This document shows, piece after piece, positions 9,458 to 22,946 of a stretch of 64,000 bases of DNA; positions within the stretch are counted from its first letter, which is position 1, and each line of letters begins with the position of its first letter. The notes beneath the pieces were generated by a model, which saw nothing but the letters and a program-made list of their open reading frames with translations, was not told where the DNA came from and did no database searches. The DNA comes from Superficieibacter electus (GTDB taxonomy: Bacteria; Pseudomonadota; Gammaproteobacteria; Enterobacterales; Enterobacteriaceae), in assembly GCF_002915575.1 (NCBI RefSeq), contig NZ_PQGD01000012.1, forward strand, positions 1 through 64,000, in the 5' to 3' direction. Made by a program: the position numbers and the translations under genes.

Positions 9458-9484
9458 TTTTCTCTCCGTAATTTCAGGGTAATG

Positions 9485-10483
9485 TCACGCCTGTCGCGCA
9501 GTGCGACGCCGTGAGATCCACTCAACGATGTGATGACGGTGCAGGCTGATGGAACGACCCACGACAACAACGATTAATAATGCGCCGGACAGCGCGCTGG
9601 AAATCTGATTCGGCACCCCGGCCATTTGCAGGCCCTGCTGTAAAAAGCCCACCAGCAAAACCGCCACGGCAGTACCGAGCATCGACCCGGACCCGCCGTA
9701 AATATTCGCCCCCCCCAGCACGACCGCCGTGATCGCCGGCATCAGGAACGACGACCCCAAATCGGAGCGGGCAGAGCCAAAATAAGAGACCAGCAGGACG
9801 GCGGCGATGGCGGAAGCGACCCCGGTCATGGCGTAAATGGTATACAGCGTGCGGTTCACCGGCAGGGCGCTGTACTGTGCGACCCGCGCGCTCTGGCCAA
9901 TCAGAAAAATATTGCGTCCCACGTGGGTACGGTGCATCAGCAGCCAGAAGAACACGCCGCACGCCAGGAAGAAGATCAGCGGGACAGGCACGCCGAACGG
10001 CGCGAGGTTGGCGAAATCGGTGAACGCGGCGGGGAAGCCGCCGATGCCTTCATAACCGGTCGCGCCTGACATCCCGGACAGCAGCAGCGCGCTGCCGCCA
10101 AACAAATACATGGTGCCGAGGGTGATCACCAGCGGGTTAATCCCGGTATAAATAATTAATCCGGCGTTAATCAGCCCGCACAGCGCGCCGAGCAGCAGCG
10201 TCATGATGATGGCCAGCGGTAACGGCACGCCAGCCTGGAATAAGAAGCCCAGCGCGATGGCACACAGGCCAATGGTCGATCCGAACGAGATATCCATCCC
10301 GCCGCTGACAATCACCATCGTTAGCGGCAGAGCGACAATGCCAATGCAAATAAAGTCGCTGGTGCTGAACAGCAACACATTCACGTCCAGCAAGCGTGGG
10401 TTAATAAAGCCGAACGCGAGGATTTCCAGCACCAGCAATACGGCCAGAGCGATTTCCCAGTTATAACGTCGCCATGCATTCAT
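9485..10483 (-). CDS. lsrD: LsrD, AI-2 ABC transporter permease
   Basis: A 332-residue inner-membrane permease of the ribose/AI-2 (BPD_transp_2) family with 8-10 predicted helices. It pairs with LsrC to form the AI-2 channel powered by LsrA. The '[24 protein letters not shown]' coupling segment near the C-terminus is typical. The start codon overlaps the end of lsrC by 4 bp, indicating translational coupling. Confidence 0.94.
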   Translation of the reverse strand: MNAWRRYNWEIALAVLLVLEILAFGFINPRLLDVNVLLFSTSDFICIGIVALPLTMVIVSGGMDISFGSTIGLCAIALGFLFQAGVPLPLAIIMTLLLGALCGLINAGLIIYTGINPLVITLGTMYLFGGSALLLSGMSGATGYEGIGGFPAAFTDFANLAPFGVPVPLIFFLACGVFFWLLMHRTHVGRNIFLIGQSARVAQYSALPVNRTLYTIYAMTGVASAIAAVLLVSYFGSARSDLGSSFLMPAITAVVLGGANIYGGSGSMLGTAVAVLLVGFLQQGLQMAGVPNQISSALSGALLIVVVVGRSISLHRHHIVEWISRRRTARQA

Positions 10484-11526
10484 TGTGCAATCTCCCGTTT
10501 TTTATTGTGTTGGGACGACTTACGCACCGGTTTGCGTTGCGGCGGCGCAGAGGGCATAAAGCGGGCGTATTTCTGACGGCGCAGATTGTTTTGCAGCGCA
10601 CGGCGCAGGCGACCATCGAACACCAGCACGCCGAGCAGCACCAGGCCTGCGATAAAGTCATTCCACCAGGCGGGGATGCGCAGCAGCACCAGTACGCTGT
10701 CGATTTGGGTGAGGAAGTAAGCGCCGAGAATGGCTCCGATCACCGAACCTGAGCCGCCGAGCAAACTGATCCCACCCAGCACGCAGGCGGCGATGGCTTT
10801 CATCTCCAGTCCGGTGCCGGTCTGGTTGGGAATAAAACCAATCTGCGAGGCAAATACGATCCCGGCCAGCGCCGCCATACAGCCATTGAGCGAAAAGGCG
10901 ATGATACGGACCATTTCCGTGCGCACGCCGAGCTGGCGCGCGCCCTGCAAATTGTCACCGGTTGCGTAAAAATTACGGCCAAACGGGGTTTTTGCCAGCA
11001 TCCAGGCCATTGCCAGCAGCAACGCCAGGGTAAACCAGCCGATGGCAGAAATGCCGAGAAAAGCAGGCGCGGAGAGCTGTTTCAGGCTGGCGGGCAATCC
11101 TTCGATCCATTTGCCGCCGGTCCACAGCAGCATGATGCCGCGATACAACCCCAGCGTGCCCAGCGTGGCAACAATCGCCGGAATTTTCAGCCATGCCACC
11201 AGCACGCCGTTAAAGAAACCCGCCGCCATGCCGAGCAGCAGCGTGGCAAAACAGGCGACCGGCAGGCTGTAGCCGTCATTGAGCATCAGCCCCAGTAGCA
11301 CCGCGCACATACCGGTGGTCGAGCCGACCGACACGTCGATATTGCGCGTCAGCATCACCATCGTGGCCCCGATCGCCAGCAGCATCAAAATCTGCGCGCT
11401 GCTGAAAATCATGGTCAGCGTCTGCATGCTCAGATAGGTGCTGTCCAGCGCGCCGGGGAAAATAAACAGGCAGGCAATCGCCAGCAGCGCGGTAGCCTCG
11501 CGGTTATTCTGGATAAACTTCAACAT
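10480..11526 (-). CDS. lsrC: LsrC, AI-2 ABC transporter permease
   Basis: A 348-residue permease, a few residues longer than E. coli LsrC, with the same fold as LsrD and the coupling motif '[22 protein letters not shown]'. A basic cytoplasmic tail ('[33 protein letters not shown]' region) ends the protein. The start overlaps lsrA by 7 bp and the stop overlaps lsrD by 4 bp, so the ABC genes are translated as a block. Confidence 0.94.
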   Translation of the reverse strand: MLKFIQNNREATALLAIACLFIFPGALDSTYLSMQTLTMIFSSAQILMLLAIGATMVMLTRNIDVSVGSTTGMCAVLLGLMLNDGYSLPVACFATLLLGMAAGFFNGVLVAWLKIPAIVATLGTLGLYRGIMLLWTGGKWIEGLPASLKQLSAPAFLGISAIGWFTLALLLAMAWMLAKTPFGRNFYATGDNLQGARQLGVRTEMVRIIAFSLNGCMAALAGIVFASQIGFIPNQTGTGLEMKAIAACVLGGISLLGGSGSVIGAILGAYFLTQIDSVLVLLRIPAWWNDFIAGLVLLGVLVFDGRLRRALQNNLRRQKYARFMPSAPPQRKPVRKSSQHNKKREIAQ

Positions 11527-13055
11527 GTTGCCTCCTTCGCGTGATGCTCGCCAAAAGCAACGTGCATAATGGTATCGGCATTAATATCGCTGCCCGACAG
11601 CGGCGGCCCGCCCAGTTCGCCCTGGTGCATGACGTACACGCGGTCGGCCATCTGCTCGATCTCTTCCAGGTCAGAGGAGATAAACAGCACCGCCACGTTC
11701 TGTTCGGCAATGCTGCGCAGAAGCTGGTAAATATCGCTGCGCGCCGCGACGTCCACGCCACGGGTGGGTTCATCGACAATCAGCAGTTGCGGAGACGCTT
11801 CCAGACATTTGGCAATCAGTACCTTTTGTTGATTGCCGCCGGACAGCGTGCGTGCCGCCTGTTCCGCATCGTTGAGTTTGATATTAAGCGCCCGGTGATA
11901 ACGCTCCAGAATGGCGTCATCGCGGCGGGCGTTGGCCCACAGGCCGCGCTGATTATGGGTCAAAGAGGAGACGTTCCAGGCAAGCGAGGCATCAAGATGC
12001 AATCCTGACGACTGGCGATCTTCCGGCAAATAAACCAGCCCGTGTCGTAAACGCTGGCGGGTGGACAAGTCACTGATATCCTGGCCGTTGAGCAGGATCT
12101 GCCCTGCCCGCACCGGGCGGATACCGTAGAGCGTTTCGGCCAGTTCCGTGCGGCCCGCGCCGACCAGCCCGGCCAGACCGAGGATTTCCCCGGCGCGCAC
12201 CTCAAGGCTGATATGCATAAAGCCTTCACCGGTCAGATCGTCCAGCATTAGCACCGTTGCCCCGCGTTCGTTCTGCGGACGGCTGCCGGGCAGTTCCAGC
12301 CACAGTTTCTGGCTGGCGGACAGGTTGACACCGCTGGCAACCGGGGTAATCGCCTGAATAATATCGTGGGTAGAAAGGTCCTGCGTTTTGCCGGCCAGCG
12401 CGATTTTGCCGTCGCGCATCACGCTGACGCGGTCGGCAAGCTGGCGAATTTCGGGCAGCTTATGGGAGATAAACACGATGCCGACGCCTTTTTTCAGCAG
12501 CTCACGCAGGCGGGTAAACAGCCGGTCGGTTTCTGCCGGGGTCAGCGAGGCGGTCGGCTCATCAAGAATGAGAATCTGTGAATCGCGCATCAGCCCGCGC
12601 ATGATCTCCACAATTTGTCGGTCAGCCACGTCGAGCGTGCCTGCGATGCTGGACGGATCGAGCTGGCAGCCCAGCGCCTTCAGCAACTGCTGCATTTTGT
12701 CGACCGAAGCCTGACGGCCACGCAGACCAAACAAAATGTTTTCCTGTACTGACAGGCTGGGGAATAACAGCGGCTCCTGCGGGACCAGGTAAATCCCCAG
12801 TTGATGCGCTTTAAGCGGCGTCAGGTGCTGGCAACGCACGCCGGCAATCTCCATGGTTCCGCCATCAGGCGGCACAATACCGGCAATGATTTTCATCAGC
12901 GTCGATTTTCCGGCCCCGTTACCGCCAAGCAACGCGTGCACCTCTCCGCTATGCAGCGTAAAGTCGATACCCTTCAGGACATCAACACCGGAATAGTGTT
13001 TACGGATGTCCTGCACGCAAAGCAGTGGGGGTGCCGAAAGATGACTGGATTGCAT
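11520..13055 (-). CDS. lsrA: LsrA, AI-2 ABC transporter ATPase
   Basis: A 511-residue protein with two fused ABC cassettes, as in ribose-type importers. Cassette 1 has Walker A 'GGNGAGKST' and Walker B '[10 protein letters not shown]'. Cassette 2 has the signature '[13 protein letters not shown]' and '[13 protein letters not shown]', with a degenerate Walker A ('GLVGAGRTE'), as is usual for this family. The ATG at 13055 was chosen over the GTG at 13070 because GGAGG lies just upstream and the length then equals E. coli LsrA. It is the first gene of the operon, driven from the 13056-13303 intergenic region. Confidence 0.95.
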   Translation of the reverse strand: MQSSHLSAPPLLCVQDIRKHYSGVDVLKGIDFTLHSGEVHALLGGNGAGKSTLMKIIAGIVPPDGGTMEIAGVRCQHLTPLKAHQLGIYLVPQEPLLFPSLSVQENILFGLRGRQASVDKMQQLLKALGCQLDPSSIAGTLDVADRQIVEIMRGLMRDSQILILDEPTASLTPAETDRLFTRLRELLKKGVGIVFISHKLPEIRQLADRVSVMRDGKIALAGKTQDLSTHDIIQAITPVASGVNLSASQKLWLELPGSRPQNERGATVLMLDDLTGEGFMHISLEVRAGEILGLAGLVGAGRTELAETLYGIRPVRAGQILLNGQDISDLSTRQRLRHGLVYLPEDRQSSGLHLDASLAWNVSSLTHNQRGLWANARRDDAILERYHRALNIKLNDAEQAARTLSGGNQQKVLIAKCLEASPQLLIVDEPTRGVDVAARSDIYQLLRSIAEQNVAVLFISSDLEEIEQMADRVYVMHQGELGGPPLSGSDINADTIMHVAFGEHHAKEATC

Positions 13056-13088
13056 TCTGCCTCCGCTCACTCGAAGATGAGTGCCCGA

Positions 13089-13123
13089 TTGAACAAATGT
13101 TTTTAAAAAACTGATTTGTTCAA
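13089..13123. promoter_or_regulatory. LsrR-like operator, lsrA side
   Basis: An inverted repeat, TTGAACAAAT (13089-13098) and ATTTGTTCAA (13114-13123), sits just upstream of lsrA. A related repeat lies next to lsrR. LsrR is known to bind in this divergent region. That these repeats are its sites is inference from symmetry and position. Confidence 0.6.
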
Positions 13124-13220
13124 AACAGTAGTAGTAAATTGTTTACAAAAACATCACCAGGATCACATTTCGTGAATAAATGAACTTTCCTGGGTAAAAA
13201 GTTCATCCATAGTTAAATAG

Positions 13221-13236
13221 TGTGGCGCAGGTCACA
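13221..13236. promoter_or_regulatory. CRP-cAMP site between lsrA and lsrR
   Basis: TGTGGCGCAGGTCACA differs from the consensus TGTGA-N6-TCACA at one position. The lsr operon is known to be CRP-activated in E. coli and Salmonella, which fits a site in the shared divergent promoter region. Confidence 0.75.
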
Positions 13237-13254
13237 GCGAAGAGTTGTGGATGA

Positions 13255-13289
13255 TTGAACAATTGTGTTAATGAATTATAAATGTTCAA
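13255..13289. promoter_or_regulatory. LsrR-like operator, lsrR side
   Basis: TTGAACAATT (13255-13264) and AAATGTTCAA (13280-13289) form an inverted repeat ending 14 bp before the lsrR start. It matches the repeat on the lsrA side and suits autoregulation of lsrR-lsrK. Confidence 0.6.
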
Positions 13290-13303
13290 AGTGAAGCGAT
13301 ATT

Positions 13304-14269
13304 ATGACGACCAATGACAGCACCTTGATATCAGAATACGGAATGTGTGAAGAGGAGCAGGTCGCACGCATTGCATGGTTCTATTACCACGACGGCCTGA
13401 CACAAAGCGAAATCAGTGAGCGTCTGGGTCTTACACGGCTGAAAGTGTCGCGGCTGCTGGAAAAAGGGCACCAGTCGGGCATTATCCGCGTCCAGATCAA
13501 CTCGCGTTTTGAAGGGTGTCTGGAGTATGAAGACGCGTTGCGCAGCCGGTTTTCACTGCGCAATATTCGCGTCCTGCCCGCCCTGCCCGACGCCAATATC
13601 GGGATGCGTCTCGGCATAGGCGCATCGCATATGCTGATGGAATCCCTGCAACCGCAGCAATTGCTGGCGGTCGGGTTTGGCGAAGCGACCATGACCACGC
13701 TGAAACGCCTCAGCGGGTTTATCTCCGCCCAGCGTATCCGGCTGGTGACGCTGTCCGGTGGCGTCGGGCCGTATATGACCGGCATTGGCCAGCTTGACGC
13801 GGCGTGTAGCGTGAGCATTATGCCTGCCCCGCTGCGCGCCTCGTCAGCCGAGATTGCCCAAACGCTGCGTAACGAAAATAGCGTCCGGGATGTGATGCTG
13901 ACCGCCCAGGCAGCGGATGTCGCGGTGGTGGGCATTGGTTCCATCAGCCAGAAGGAAGAGGCGACGATTTTACGCTCCGGCTATATCACCACCGGCGAGC
14001 AACTGATGATTGGCCGTAAAGGCGCAGTCGGCGACATCCTCGGCTACTTTTTTGACGCCAGTGGCAAGGTGATCCCGGAGATCAAAATTCATCAGGAGTT
14101 AATTGGCCTGAGCTTAAATTCCCTCTCCACGATCCCGACCATCATCGGTGTCGCAGGCGGCGAAGAAAAAGCAGAGGCCATTATTGCCGCCATGAAAGGC
14201 AACTATATCAACGCGCTGGTAACCGACCAGGCTACCGCTGCACGAATGCTTCAACTGATTGAAAAATAA
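13304..14269 (+). CDS. lsrR: LsrR, repressor of the lsr operon
   Basis: A 321-residue SorC/DeoR-type repressor. An N-terminal helix-turn-helix ('[24 protein letters not shown]') is followed by a sugar-phosphate-isomerase-like effector domain ('[15 protein letters not shown]', '[19 protein letters not shown]', '[13 protein letters not shown]'). Phospho-AI-2 binding releases it from the lsr promoters. It is divergent from lsrACDBFGE and cotranscribed with lsrK 81 bp downstream. The intervening DNA holds operator-like inverted repeats and a CRP site. Confidence 0.96.
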   Translation: MTTNDSTLISEYGMCEEEQVARIAWFYYHDGLTQSEISERLGLTRLKVSRLLEKGHQSGIIRVQINSRFEGCLEYEDALRSRFSLRNIRVLPALPDANIGMRLGIGASHMLMESLQPQQLLAVGFGEATMTTLKRLSGFISAQRIRLVTLSGGVGPYMTGIGQLDAACSVSIMPAPLRASSAEIAQTLRNENSVRDVMLTAQAADVAVVGIGSISQKEEATILRSGYITTGEQLMIGRKGAVGDILGYFFDASGKVIPEIKIHQELIGLSLNSLSTIPTIIGVAGGEEKAEAIIAAMKGNYINALVTDQATAARMLQLIEK

Positions 14270-14350
14270 AAAAAGAACACTTACCCCTACGATACGGAGC
14301 ATTAACTGACAGGAGTCCAGGTGACGATATAAATAGCCGAGGGCGAATAT

Positions 14351-15943
14351 ATGGCTCGACTCTGTACCCACTCTGAATCAGGACATTATTTAATGGCGCT
14401 CGACGCCGGTACCGGCAGCGTCAGGGCCGTCATTTTTGATTTACAGGGCAACCAGATCGCCGTTGGTCAGGCGGAGTGGCAGCATCTGGCGGTTCCAGAC
14501 GTGCCCGGCTCAATGGAGTTCGACCTGGCAAAAAACTGGCAACTGGCCTGTCAGTGTATTCGTCAGGCATTACACGCCGCGGCGATTCCGCCCTCTGCGA
14601 TTATCGCCGTTTCCGCCTGCTCCATGCGTGAAGGGATCGTCATTTACGATGGCAATGGCGAGCCGATTTGGGCCTGCGCTAATGTTGATGCCCGCGCGGC
14701 GCATGAAGTTAGCGAACTCAAGGAGCTTTACGATAATACCTTCGAGGAAAAGGTTTATCGCTGTTCCGGGCAAACGCTGGCGCTGAGCGCGATCCCGCGC
14801 CTGCTCTGGCTGGCGCACCATCGCCCGGATATCTACCGTCAGGCTTCGACGGTGACGATGATCAGCGACTGGATGGCCTGTATGCTCAGCGGTGAACTGG
14901 CGGTCGATCCCTCCAACGCGGGCACCACCGGCCTGCTGGATTTGGTCACCCGCGACTGGAAACGCAGCCTGCTGCAAATGGCGGGGCTGCGTTCCGATAT
15001 TCTGTCACCGGTGAAAGAGACCGGGACGCCGTTGGGCAAGATCACCCGAACAGCAGCGGAACAATGTGGGCTGCTCGCGGGTACGCCAGTGGTGGTGGGC
15101 GGCGGCGATGTGCAACTGGGGTGCCTCGGTCTTGGCGTCGTCCAGCCTGCGCAGACCGCCGTACTCGGCGGCACCTTCTGGCAGCAGGTGGTGAATCTCC
15201 CCGCACCGACGACCGATCCGAATATGAACGTGCGCATCAACCCGCACGTCATTCCCGGTATGGTGCAAACCGAATCGATCAGCTTTTTTACCGGCCTGAC
15301 GATGCGCTGGTTCCGTGACGCCTTTTGTGCGGAAGAAAAGTTAATCGCTGAGCGGCTGGGCATTGACGCCTATACGCTGCTTGAAGAGATGGCCAGCCGG
15401 GTGCCGCCGGGCGCGCACGGCGTGATGCCTATCTTCTCCGACGTGATGCGTTTTAAGCGCTGGTATCACGCCGCGCCGTCGTTCATCAATTTGTCTATCG
15501 ATCCTGAGAAGTGCAATAAAGCGACGCTGTTCCGCGCGCTGGAAGAGAACGCCGCGATTGTGTCGGCCTGTAATTTACAGCAGATCGCCGAGTTTTCCGG
15601 CGTGCAGGCCGATTCGCTGGTGTTTGCGGGCGGTGGCGCAAAAGGCAAGTTATGGAGCCAAATTCTTGCCGACGTCACCGGGCTAACGGTGCGGGTGCCG
15701 GTCGTGAAAGAGGCCACGGCGCTGGGCTGTGCGATTGCGGCGGGCGTCGGCGCGGATATCTGGCCGTCGCTGGCGCTGACCGGCGAAAGTCTGGTGCGCT
15801 GGGACCGCGAGCATAAACCCGATCCGAAAAATCATGACGTTTATCAGCAGGCGCGGGAAAAATGGCAGGCCGTTTATCAGGATCAGCGTGGCCTGGTGGA
15901 CGACGGGCTGACGACGTCGTTATGGAAGGCACCGGGGCTGTAA
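14351..15943 (+). CDS. lsrK: LsrK, autoinducer-2 kinase
   Basis: A 530-residue FGGY-family carbohydrate kinase that phosphorylates AI-2 in the cytoplasm, trapping it and creating the LsrR inducer. The N-terminal ATP-site segment '[18 protein letters not shown]' and the C-terminal '[20 protein letters not shown]' and '[16 protein letters not shown]' motifs are intact. Length and sequence match E. coli LsrK. It lies downstream of lsrR in the divergent arm. Its stop codon lies inside a strong hairpin shared with convergent cdh. Confidence 0.96.
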   Translation: MARLCTHSESGHYLMALDAGTGSVRAVIFDLQGNQIAVGQAEWQHLAVPDVPGSMEFDLAKNWQLACQCIRQALHAAAIPPSAIIAVSACSMREGIVIYDGNGEPIWACANVDARAAHEVSELKELYDNTFEEKVYRCSGQTLALSAIPRLLWLAHHRPDIYRQASTVTMISDWMACMLSGELAVDPSNAGTTGLLDLVTRDWKRSLLQMAGLRSDILSPVKETGTPLGKITRTAAEQCGLLAGTPVVVGGGDVQLGCLGLGVVQPAQTAVLGGTFWQQVVNLPAPTTDPNMNVRINPHVIPGMVQTESISFFTGLTMRWFRDAFCAEEKLIAERLGIDAYTLLEEMASRVPPGAHGVMPIFSDVMRFKRWYHAAPSFINLSIDPEKCNKATLFRALEENAAIVSACNLQQIAEFSGVQADSLVFAGGGAKGKLWSQILADVTGLTVRVPVVKEATALGCAIAAGVGADIWPSLALTGESLVRWDREHKPDPKNHDVYQQAREKWQAVYQDQRGLVDDGLTTSLWKAPGL

Positions 15944-15962
15944 CGGGGTTCAGCCCCGGTTT
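15931..15962. terminator. Bidirectional terminator between lsrK and cdh
   Basis: A perfect 10-bp stem, ACCGGGGCTG with CAGCCCCGGT, has a 10-nt loop and a short T run after it on the plus strand. It overlaps the last codons of lsrK and separates the convergent cdh gene. Confidence 0.7.
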
Positions 15963-15967
15963 CCGGG

Positions 15968-16723
15968 TTAATTCAGGATCGCACAATTGTGGTCCTGAAT
16001 TTCTTCGGCGGAGGCCAGATTAAAGGTCAACAGATCCCGTTCGGTCGCCAGCAGCACCAGCGAGCCGTCGCTTTGCTGCGCCATCGCCAGCGAATAACGC
16101 CCCATATGCGCCCGCGCGTCGGGCACCTCTTCCGCCAGCATCACAAACGGGCTGCGCTGCATTAACTCGTTCTCCGTTACCCGCCGCGCCAGATAATCGT
16201 GGCCCAGTAGTCCGCCCTCCAGGGGCAGCCAGCGGGCGCTGATGGTCGTCAGGCTGGTATTTAACTTCGCCCGCACATCCTCGCGCAGGCAAGAAATATG
16301 AATATGCAGATGGTTTTGCGTGCGTCCGAGGCGGGAATTGACGGTCAGCGAGATCGCCGCATCCGGCACGGGTCTGCCGTTTTGTTCGCTCAACACGCCG
16401 CGTTTCTGCCACGCCAGCCAGAAGTAATCCGGCGTCTTTGGCTCGAGCAATAACGGGCTTTCGATGCCATTTATCCGCCAGGTTGGCATCAACAGGTATT
16501 GCAGCGGACCGTTTTTGTCTTTGAGCAGGACGTAGCCTGCACGTAAATCCGCCTCTTTGCAGGGTGCGGGGGTATGGTGTTGTTGTTGCCCGGGAATACA
16601 TTGATCGAAAGTGATATGCCTGAGCGCGTCAGGATTTCCGGTGTGAAGCCAGTAAAAACCGCCTGCCGCGAGGATAACCGCCGCCAGTAACATCACGACG
16701 ATGATGCGCTTTATATTTTTCAT
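15968..16723 (-). CDS. cdh: CDP-diacylglycerol pyrophosphatase
   Basis: 251 residues, the same length as E. coli Cdh. It hydrolyses CDP-diacylglycerol to phosphatidate and CMP at the inner membrane. An N-terminal signal anchor (about residues 7-27, '[20 protein letters not shown]') precedes the catalytic domain. The HIT-like motif 'NHLHIHISC' carries the catalytic histidines. It faces sbp as in E. coli, but a 119-bp tandem repeat array has grown between them. Confidence 0.95.
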   Translation of the reverse strand: MKNIKRIIVVMLLAAVILAAGGFYWLHTGNPDALRHITFDQCIPGQQQHHTPAPCKEADLRAGYVLLKDKNGPLQYLLMPTWRINGIESPLLLEPKTPDYFWLAWQKRGVLSEQNGRPVPDAAISLTVNSRLGRTQNHLHIHISCLREDVRAKLNTSLTTISARWLPLEGGLLGHDYLARRVTENELMQRSPFVMLAEEVPDARAHMGRYSLAMAQQSDGSLVLLATERDLLTFNLASAEEIQDHNCAILN

Positions 16724-16821
16724 TAACCGATACCTTCGATGCTTTTTTCAGAGGGTACCGCAGATTGATGAACAAATAAAAACGGCCGCCAGGAGCGTTG
16801 GTATCGGGGACGGATTAATGG

Positions 16822-17382
16822 GTGTACGGCGTTGGCTCCGGGGGTACATCTGCCGGGCGGCGCTGCGCTTGCCCCGGCCTACATGGGTGTATGGCGTTGG
16901 CATTGGGTGTATGGCGTTGGCATTGGGTGTCCGGCGTTGATATCGGTGGTGTGCCAATCGGTGTGCGGCGTTGGCTCCGGGGGTATATCTGCCGGGCGGC
17001 GCTGCGCTTGCCCCGGCCTACATGGGTGTATAGCGTTGGCATTGGTTGTCCGGCGTTAATATCGGTGGTGTGTCAATGGGTGTACGGCGTTGGCTCCGGG
17101 GGTATATCTGCCGGGCGGCGCTGCGCTTGCCCCGGCCTACAGGGGTGTATGGCGTTGGCATTGGTTGTCCGGCGTTAATATCGGTGGTGTGCTAATGGGT
17201 GCCCGGCGTTGGCTTTGGGGGTACATCTGCCGGGCGGCGCTGCGCTTGCCCCGGCCTACATGGGTGTATGGCGTTGTCATTGGTTGTCCGGCGTTGATAT
17301 CGGTGGTGTGTCAATGGGTGCCCGGCGTTGGCTCCGGGGGTACATCTGCCGGGCGGGGCTGCGCTTGCCCCGGCCTACGGTG
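16822..17382. repeat. 119-bp tandem repeat array between cdh and sbp
   Basis: Five units each contain a REP-like segment (TGCCGGGCGGCGCTGCGCTT) starting at about 16851, 16990, 17109, 17228 and 17347. Spacing is 139, 119, 119 and 119 bp. The first unit is longer because a 20-bp segment (GTGTATGGCGTTGGCATTGG) is itself doubled. The non-palindromic spacer is repeated too, so this is a VNTR-like tandem duplication and not a set of independent REP insertions. Open frames in it are artefacts. Confidence 0.88.
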
Positions 17383-17398
17383 TAAGGGTGGTGCTACC

Positions 17399-17430
17399 GT
17401 AGGCCCGGTAAGCGCAGCGCCACCGGGCAA
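17399..17430. repeat. Single REP-type palindrome
   Basis: TAGGCCCGGTAAGCGCAGCG continuing to CCACCGGGCA, the same element as in the 1-600 array, sits between the 119-bp array and the end of sbp. Confidence 0.75.
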
Positions 17431-17474
17431 CCTGGCACAGCGCCAGCGCTTTTCGCTACTGCGCACCGCGACGG

Positions 17475-18464
17475 TTAGCGCTTGCTAATCTGGTCGAACG
17501 TACCGCCGTTAGAGAAATGCTCTTTCTGCGCTTTCGTCCAGCCGCCGAACTCTTCATCAATCGTAAACAGCTTCAGTTTCGGGAATTCACTGTCATATTT
17601 CTTCGCCACATCGGCATTGCGCGGACGATAGAAGTTTTTCGCCGCAATTTCCTGGCCTTCCGGTGAGTACAGATATTTCAGGTACGCTTCCGCCACGGCC
17701 TGCGTTCCTTTCTTCTCTACCACTTTATCAACCACCGACACGGTCGGTTCTGCCAGAATAGACTCGCTCGGGGTCACAATCTCAAACTTGTCTTTCCCCA
17801 GCTCGTTAGTCGCCAGCAGCGCTTCGTTTTCCCATGCAATCAGCACGTCGCCAATCCCGCGCTCAACGAAGGTGTTGGTCGACCCACGCGCGCCGGAATC
17901 CAGCACTTCAACGTTTTTAAACAGCGATTTCACAAAATCCTGCGCTTTAGCCTGATCGCCATTGTTATGATGCAGCGCATAACCCCAGGCAGCCAGATAG
18001 TTCCAGCGCGCGCCGCCGGAGCTTTTCGGATTCGGGGTGATCACTGAAACGCCCGGTTTAATCAGATCGTTCCAGTCATGAATTTGTTTAGGGTTGCCTT
18101 TACGCACCAGGAACACGATGGTCGAGGTATACGGCGCGGAGTTGTCCGGCAAACGCTTGATCCAGTTTTTATCAATACGACCACGTTCAGCAATCGCGTC
18201 AACGTCATAAGCCAGTGCCAGCGTAACGACATCGGCTTCAATACCGTTGATAACCGAGGTCGCCTGTTTGCCCGAGCCGCCGTGCGACTGACGAATCACT
18301 ACATTGTCGCCTGTTTCTTTTTTCCAGTGAGCGCTGAAAGCCTTGTTGTACTCATCGTACAGCTCGCGCGTTGGATCATAAGATACGTTTAATAGCTGGA
18401 CATCCTTCGCCAGAACGCTGGTTGACGCCAGCAAAAGAGTTAATCCCACGCCCCACTTATTCAT
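17475..18464 (-). CDS. sbp: Sulfate-binding periplasmic protein
   Basis: A 329-residue ABC-importer binding protein with a cleaved signal of about 19 residues ('[20 protein letters not shown]'). It binds sulfate in the periplasm for the CysUWA transporter. Family segments '[16 protein letters not shown]', '[11 protein letters not shown]' and '[16 protein letters not shown]' contain the sulfate-binding Ser/Gly/Trp residues. Its neighbour cdh is as in E. coli. On the other side it abuts zapB, which in E. coli K-12 is next to glpF and not next to sbp. Confidence 0.96.
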   Translation of the reverse strand: MNKWGVGLTLLLASTSVLAKDVQLLNVSYDPTRELYDEYNKAFSAHWKKETGDNVVIRQSHGGSGKQATSVINGIEADVVTLALAYDVDAIAERGRIDKNWIKRLPDNSAPYTSTIVFLVRKGNPKQIHDWNDLIKPGVSVITPNPKSSGGARWNYLAAWGYALHHNNGDQAKAQDFVKSLFKNVEVLDSGARGSTNTFVERGIGDVLIAWENEALLATNELGKDKFEIVTPSESILAEPTVSVVDKVVEKKGTQAVAEAYLKYLYSPEGQEIAAKNFYRPRNADVAKKYDSEFPKLKLFTIDEEFGGWTKAQKEHFSNGGTFDQISKR

Positions 18465-18573
18465 CGCCCACTCTCTGTATGTTGTGTTTTGATGAGGTCA
18501 GCGTGCCAGAAAGCGATCCAATGATTAAAGAATAAAAAAAGATTGGCTATAACGAAGAGGAATATAACGAGGG

Positions 18574-18600
18574 AAAAACCCTCTCTGCGCACAGAGAGGG
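18574..18600 (-). terminator. Rho-independent terminator of zapB
   Basis: A 9-bp stem, CCCTCTCTG with CAGAGAGGG, has a 4-nt loop and, read on the minus strand, is followed by TTTTT. It lies 7 bp after the zapB stop codon. Confidence 0.85.
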
Positions 18601-18607
18601 TAATAAA

Positions 18608-18847
18608 TCAGACTTCTTCCATGCGGCCCAGCAGCGCCTGAAGGCGATCCTGCCAGCCCTGCTGCTGCTCGCGCAGGTGGTGATTTTCACGCTCCAGATC
18701 TTCACGGTTCTGCTGTGCAGAGTGAACTTCCTGAGACAGGTTGTTGTTCTTCTCTTTCAGCTCTTCGATCTCCATCTGTAACAGAGTGATGGTATCAATC
18801 GCCTGCTGTACTTTTGCTTCCAGTTTTTCAAACACTTCTAATGACAT
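18608..18847 (-). CDS. zapB: Cell division protein ZapB
   Basis: 79 residues, almost entirely one coiled coil ('[33 protein letters not shown]...'). ZapB is a cytoplasmic FtsZ-ring-associated factor recruited through ZapA. E. coli ZapB is 81 residues because it starts two codons earlier (MTMSLEV). Here the corresponding upstream codon is CGA, so ATG at 18847 is the start. It is divergent from glpF, as in E. coli, across a 433-bp gap. Confidence 0.95.
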   Translation of the reverse strand: MSLEVFEKLEAKVQQAIDTITLLQMEIEELKEKNNNLSQEVHSAQQNREDLERENHHLREQQQGWQDRLQALLGRMEEV

Positions 18848-19280
18848 CGTCCTACCTCTCCTGAATTGCAAGGCGCTGATGGATATGAATCCTCGTCCCG
18901 AACACCGGCGACGCCTTAATGAATTAGCTTACCACCTTAGCTCCGATTGTATGAAGCCCCGCCCTTACTGTCCAGCGGCATCCCGCGCTGTTTGCGGATT
19001 GCGTCCATTTTCAGCCAAAACCTGATGCGTTCGTCGCAAATACCACTTAATTGTTAACCCATGCGTTAATGAAATGATTCAGCTCTCATTATTTTTCTGG
19101 CGTAAAAATACACTACATAGCGCGAAAACGCTCATTTTGTTGACGCAACACACACTTTTTGATTTCGATATTTCTCGTTTTTGCTCGTTAACGATAAATT
19201 AACATTAAACATACAATGCTGTATGGTCGTCTTCGACCGTTATGCACATATTGCTTCTCACCTTGCTTTAGGATCGGATT
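18848..19280. promoter_or_regulatory. Divergent zapB/glpF intergenic region
   Basis: A 433-bp AT-rich gap should carry the promoters of zapB (leftward) and glpFK (rightward). In E. coli the glpF promoter is controlled by GlpR and CRP. I could not pick convincing matches to either site. A possible -10 (TACAAT) lies at about 19211, and GGATCGG just before the glpF ATG is the likely ribosome site. Confidence 0.45.
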
Positions 19281-21660
<2,380 letters not shown>

Positions 21661-21675
21661 GGTTTTCAGAGACAA

Positions 21676-21734
21676 CCCCGGTAAGCAGTGCCACCGGGGC
21701 AATGTCCGGGTAACGGCTAACGCCTTACCCGGAC
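21676..21734. terminator. Two palindromes between glpK and gltS
   Basis: A REP-like hairpin (CCCCGGTAAGCAGTGCCACC...) is followed by a longer palindrome, GTCCGGGTAA pairing with TTACCCGGAC. These sit between convergent genes and probably end both transcripts. They also mark the synteny break between glpK and gltS. Confidence 0.65.
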
Positions 21735-21743
21735 AATCTGAAA

Positions 21744-22946
21744 TTAACCAAACATCGGCATCATCAGAAAGAGTTTAATGACCAGGGCGTTCACGATATC
21801 AAGAAAAAATGCCCCAACCATTGGCACCACCAAAAATGCCGTATGCGACGGGCCGAAACGTTCGGTGATCGCCTGCATATTGGCAATCGCGGTCGGTGCC
21901 GCGCCAAGGCCAAAACCGCAATGCCCGGCAGAAAGTACGGCGGCATCATAGTTTTTCCCCATCATCCGGTAGGTGACAAAGACCGCATACAAGGCCATTG
22001 CCAGCGTTTGTACTGCCAGAATCGCCAGCATCGGCAGTGCCAGCGACGCCAGCTCCCACAGCTTCAGGCTCATCAACGCCATCGCCAGGAAGAGTGACAG
22101 GCAGACGTTGCCCAGTACTGAAATCGCCCTATCAAATACCCGATAAAAACCGATCAGCGCCAGACCGTTGCTGAGAATGACACCCATAAACAGTACGCAA
22201 ACGAAGGTAGGAAGCTCCAGCACGGTGCCCGCCAGCAGATCCGCAATCACTTTCCCTACGGTCAGGCAAATGGCGATCAGCGCAATCGACTCAATCAATA
22301 CCAGCGAGGTGATCATCCGGCCGACATCCGGTTTTTCGAAGGCCGTGGGCGTGGCAAGATCGTCAGGCGTCCCCTCCGGCGTGGGCGAACGTTTCACCAG
22401 AAAGCGCGCTACCGGGCCGCCGATTAATCCGCCCAGCACCAGACCAAAAGTGGCGCAGGCCATCGCGACTTCTGTCGCATTGGTAAAACCATACTGCTCA
22501 GAGAAGAGTTTTCCCCAGGCGGCCCCGGTGCCGTGCCCGCCGGAAAGCGTAATAGAGCCTGCGAGCAGCCCCATCAACGGATCGAGACCCAGCGCTTTTG
22601 CCATCCCGATACCAATGGCGTTTTGCACCACCAGCAGCCCGACCACCACAATCAAAAAGACACCCACCACTTTGCCGCCCGCGCGCAGACTGGCAAGGTT
22701 AGCATTCAGACCAATAGTCGCAAAAAAGGCCAGCATCAGCGGGTCTTTCAGACTCATATCAAAGTCGATTTCCCAGCCCATGCTTTTTTTCAGTACCAGC
22801 AACGCCAGCGCCACCAGCAGGCCGCCCGCAACGGGTTCAGGAATGGTGTATTTTTCAAAGAAGCGGACGGAATGGACCAGTTTACGTCCTAACAGCAGCA
22901 CCATCGTGGCGGCGACTAACGTCGATAATGTATCAAGGTGAAACAT
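21744..22946 (-). CDS. gltS: Sodium/glutamate symporter
   Basis: A 400-residue (E. coli 401) membrane protein of the ESS family importing glutamate with sodium. It has about ten helices with two re-entrant loops rich in small residues ('SITLSGGHGTGAAWGKLF' and 'LSAGHCGFGLGAAPTAIANM'). It is divergent from xanP, the E. coli neighbour, across a 276-bp gap. On its other side glpK replaces the E. coli neighbour. Confidence 0.96.
   Translation of the reverse strand: MFHLDTLSTLVAATMVLLLGRKLVHSVRFFEKYTIPEPVAGGLLVALALLVLKKSMGWEIDFDMSLKDPLMLAFFATIGLNANLASLRAGGKVVGVFLIVVVGLLVVQNAIGIGMAKALGLDPLMGLLAGSITLSGGHGTGAAWGKLFSEQYGFTNATEVAMACATFGLVLGGLIGGPVARFLVKRSPTPEGTPDDLATPTAFEKPDVGRMITSLVLIESIALIAICLTVGKVIADLLAGTVLELPTFVCVLFMGVILSNGLALIGFYRVFDRAISVLGNVCLSLFLAMALMSLKLWELASLALPMLAILAVQTLAMALYAVFVTYRMMGKNYDAAVLSAGHCGFGLGAAPTAIANMQAITERFGPSHTAFLVVPMVGAFFLDIVNALVIKLFLMMPMFG

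Noticed and set aside
16815-17488. Several overlapping frames in the 119-bp repeat
   Set aside because: They are repetitive translations of the tandem units on both strands and have no coding signature.
22168-22941. 257-codon frame antisense to gltS
   Set aside because: Low-complexity Ser/Pro-rich translation; gltS on the other strand explains the region.
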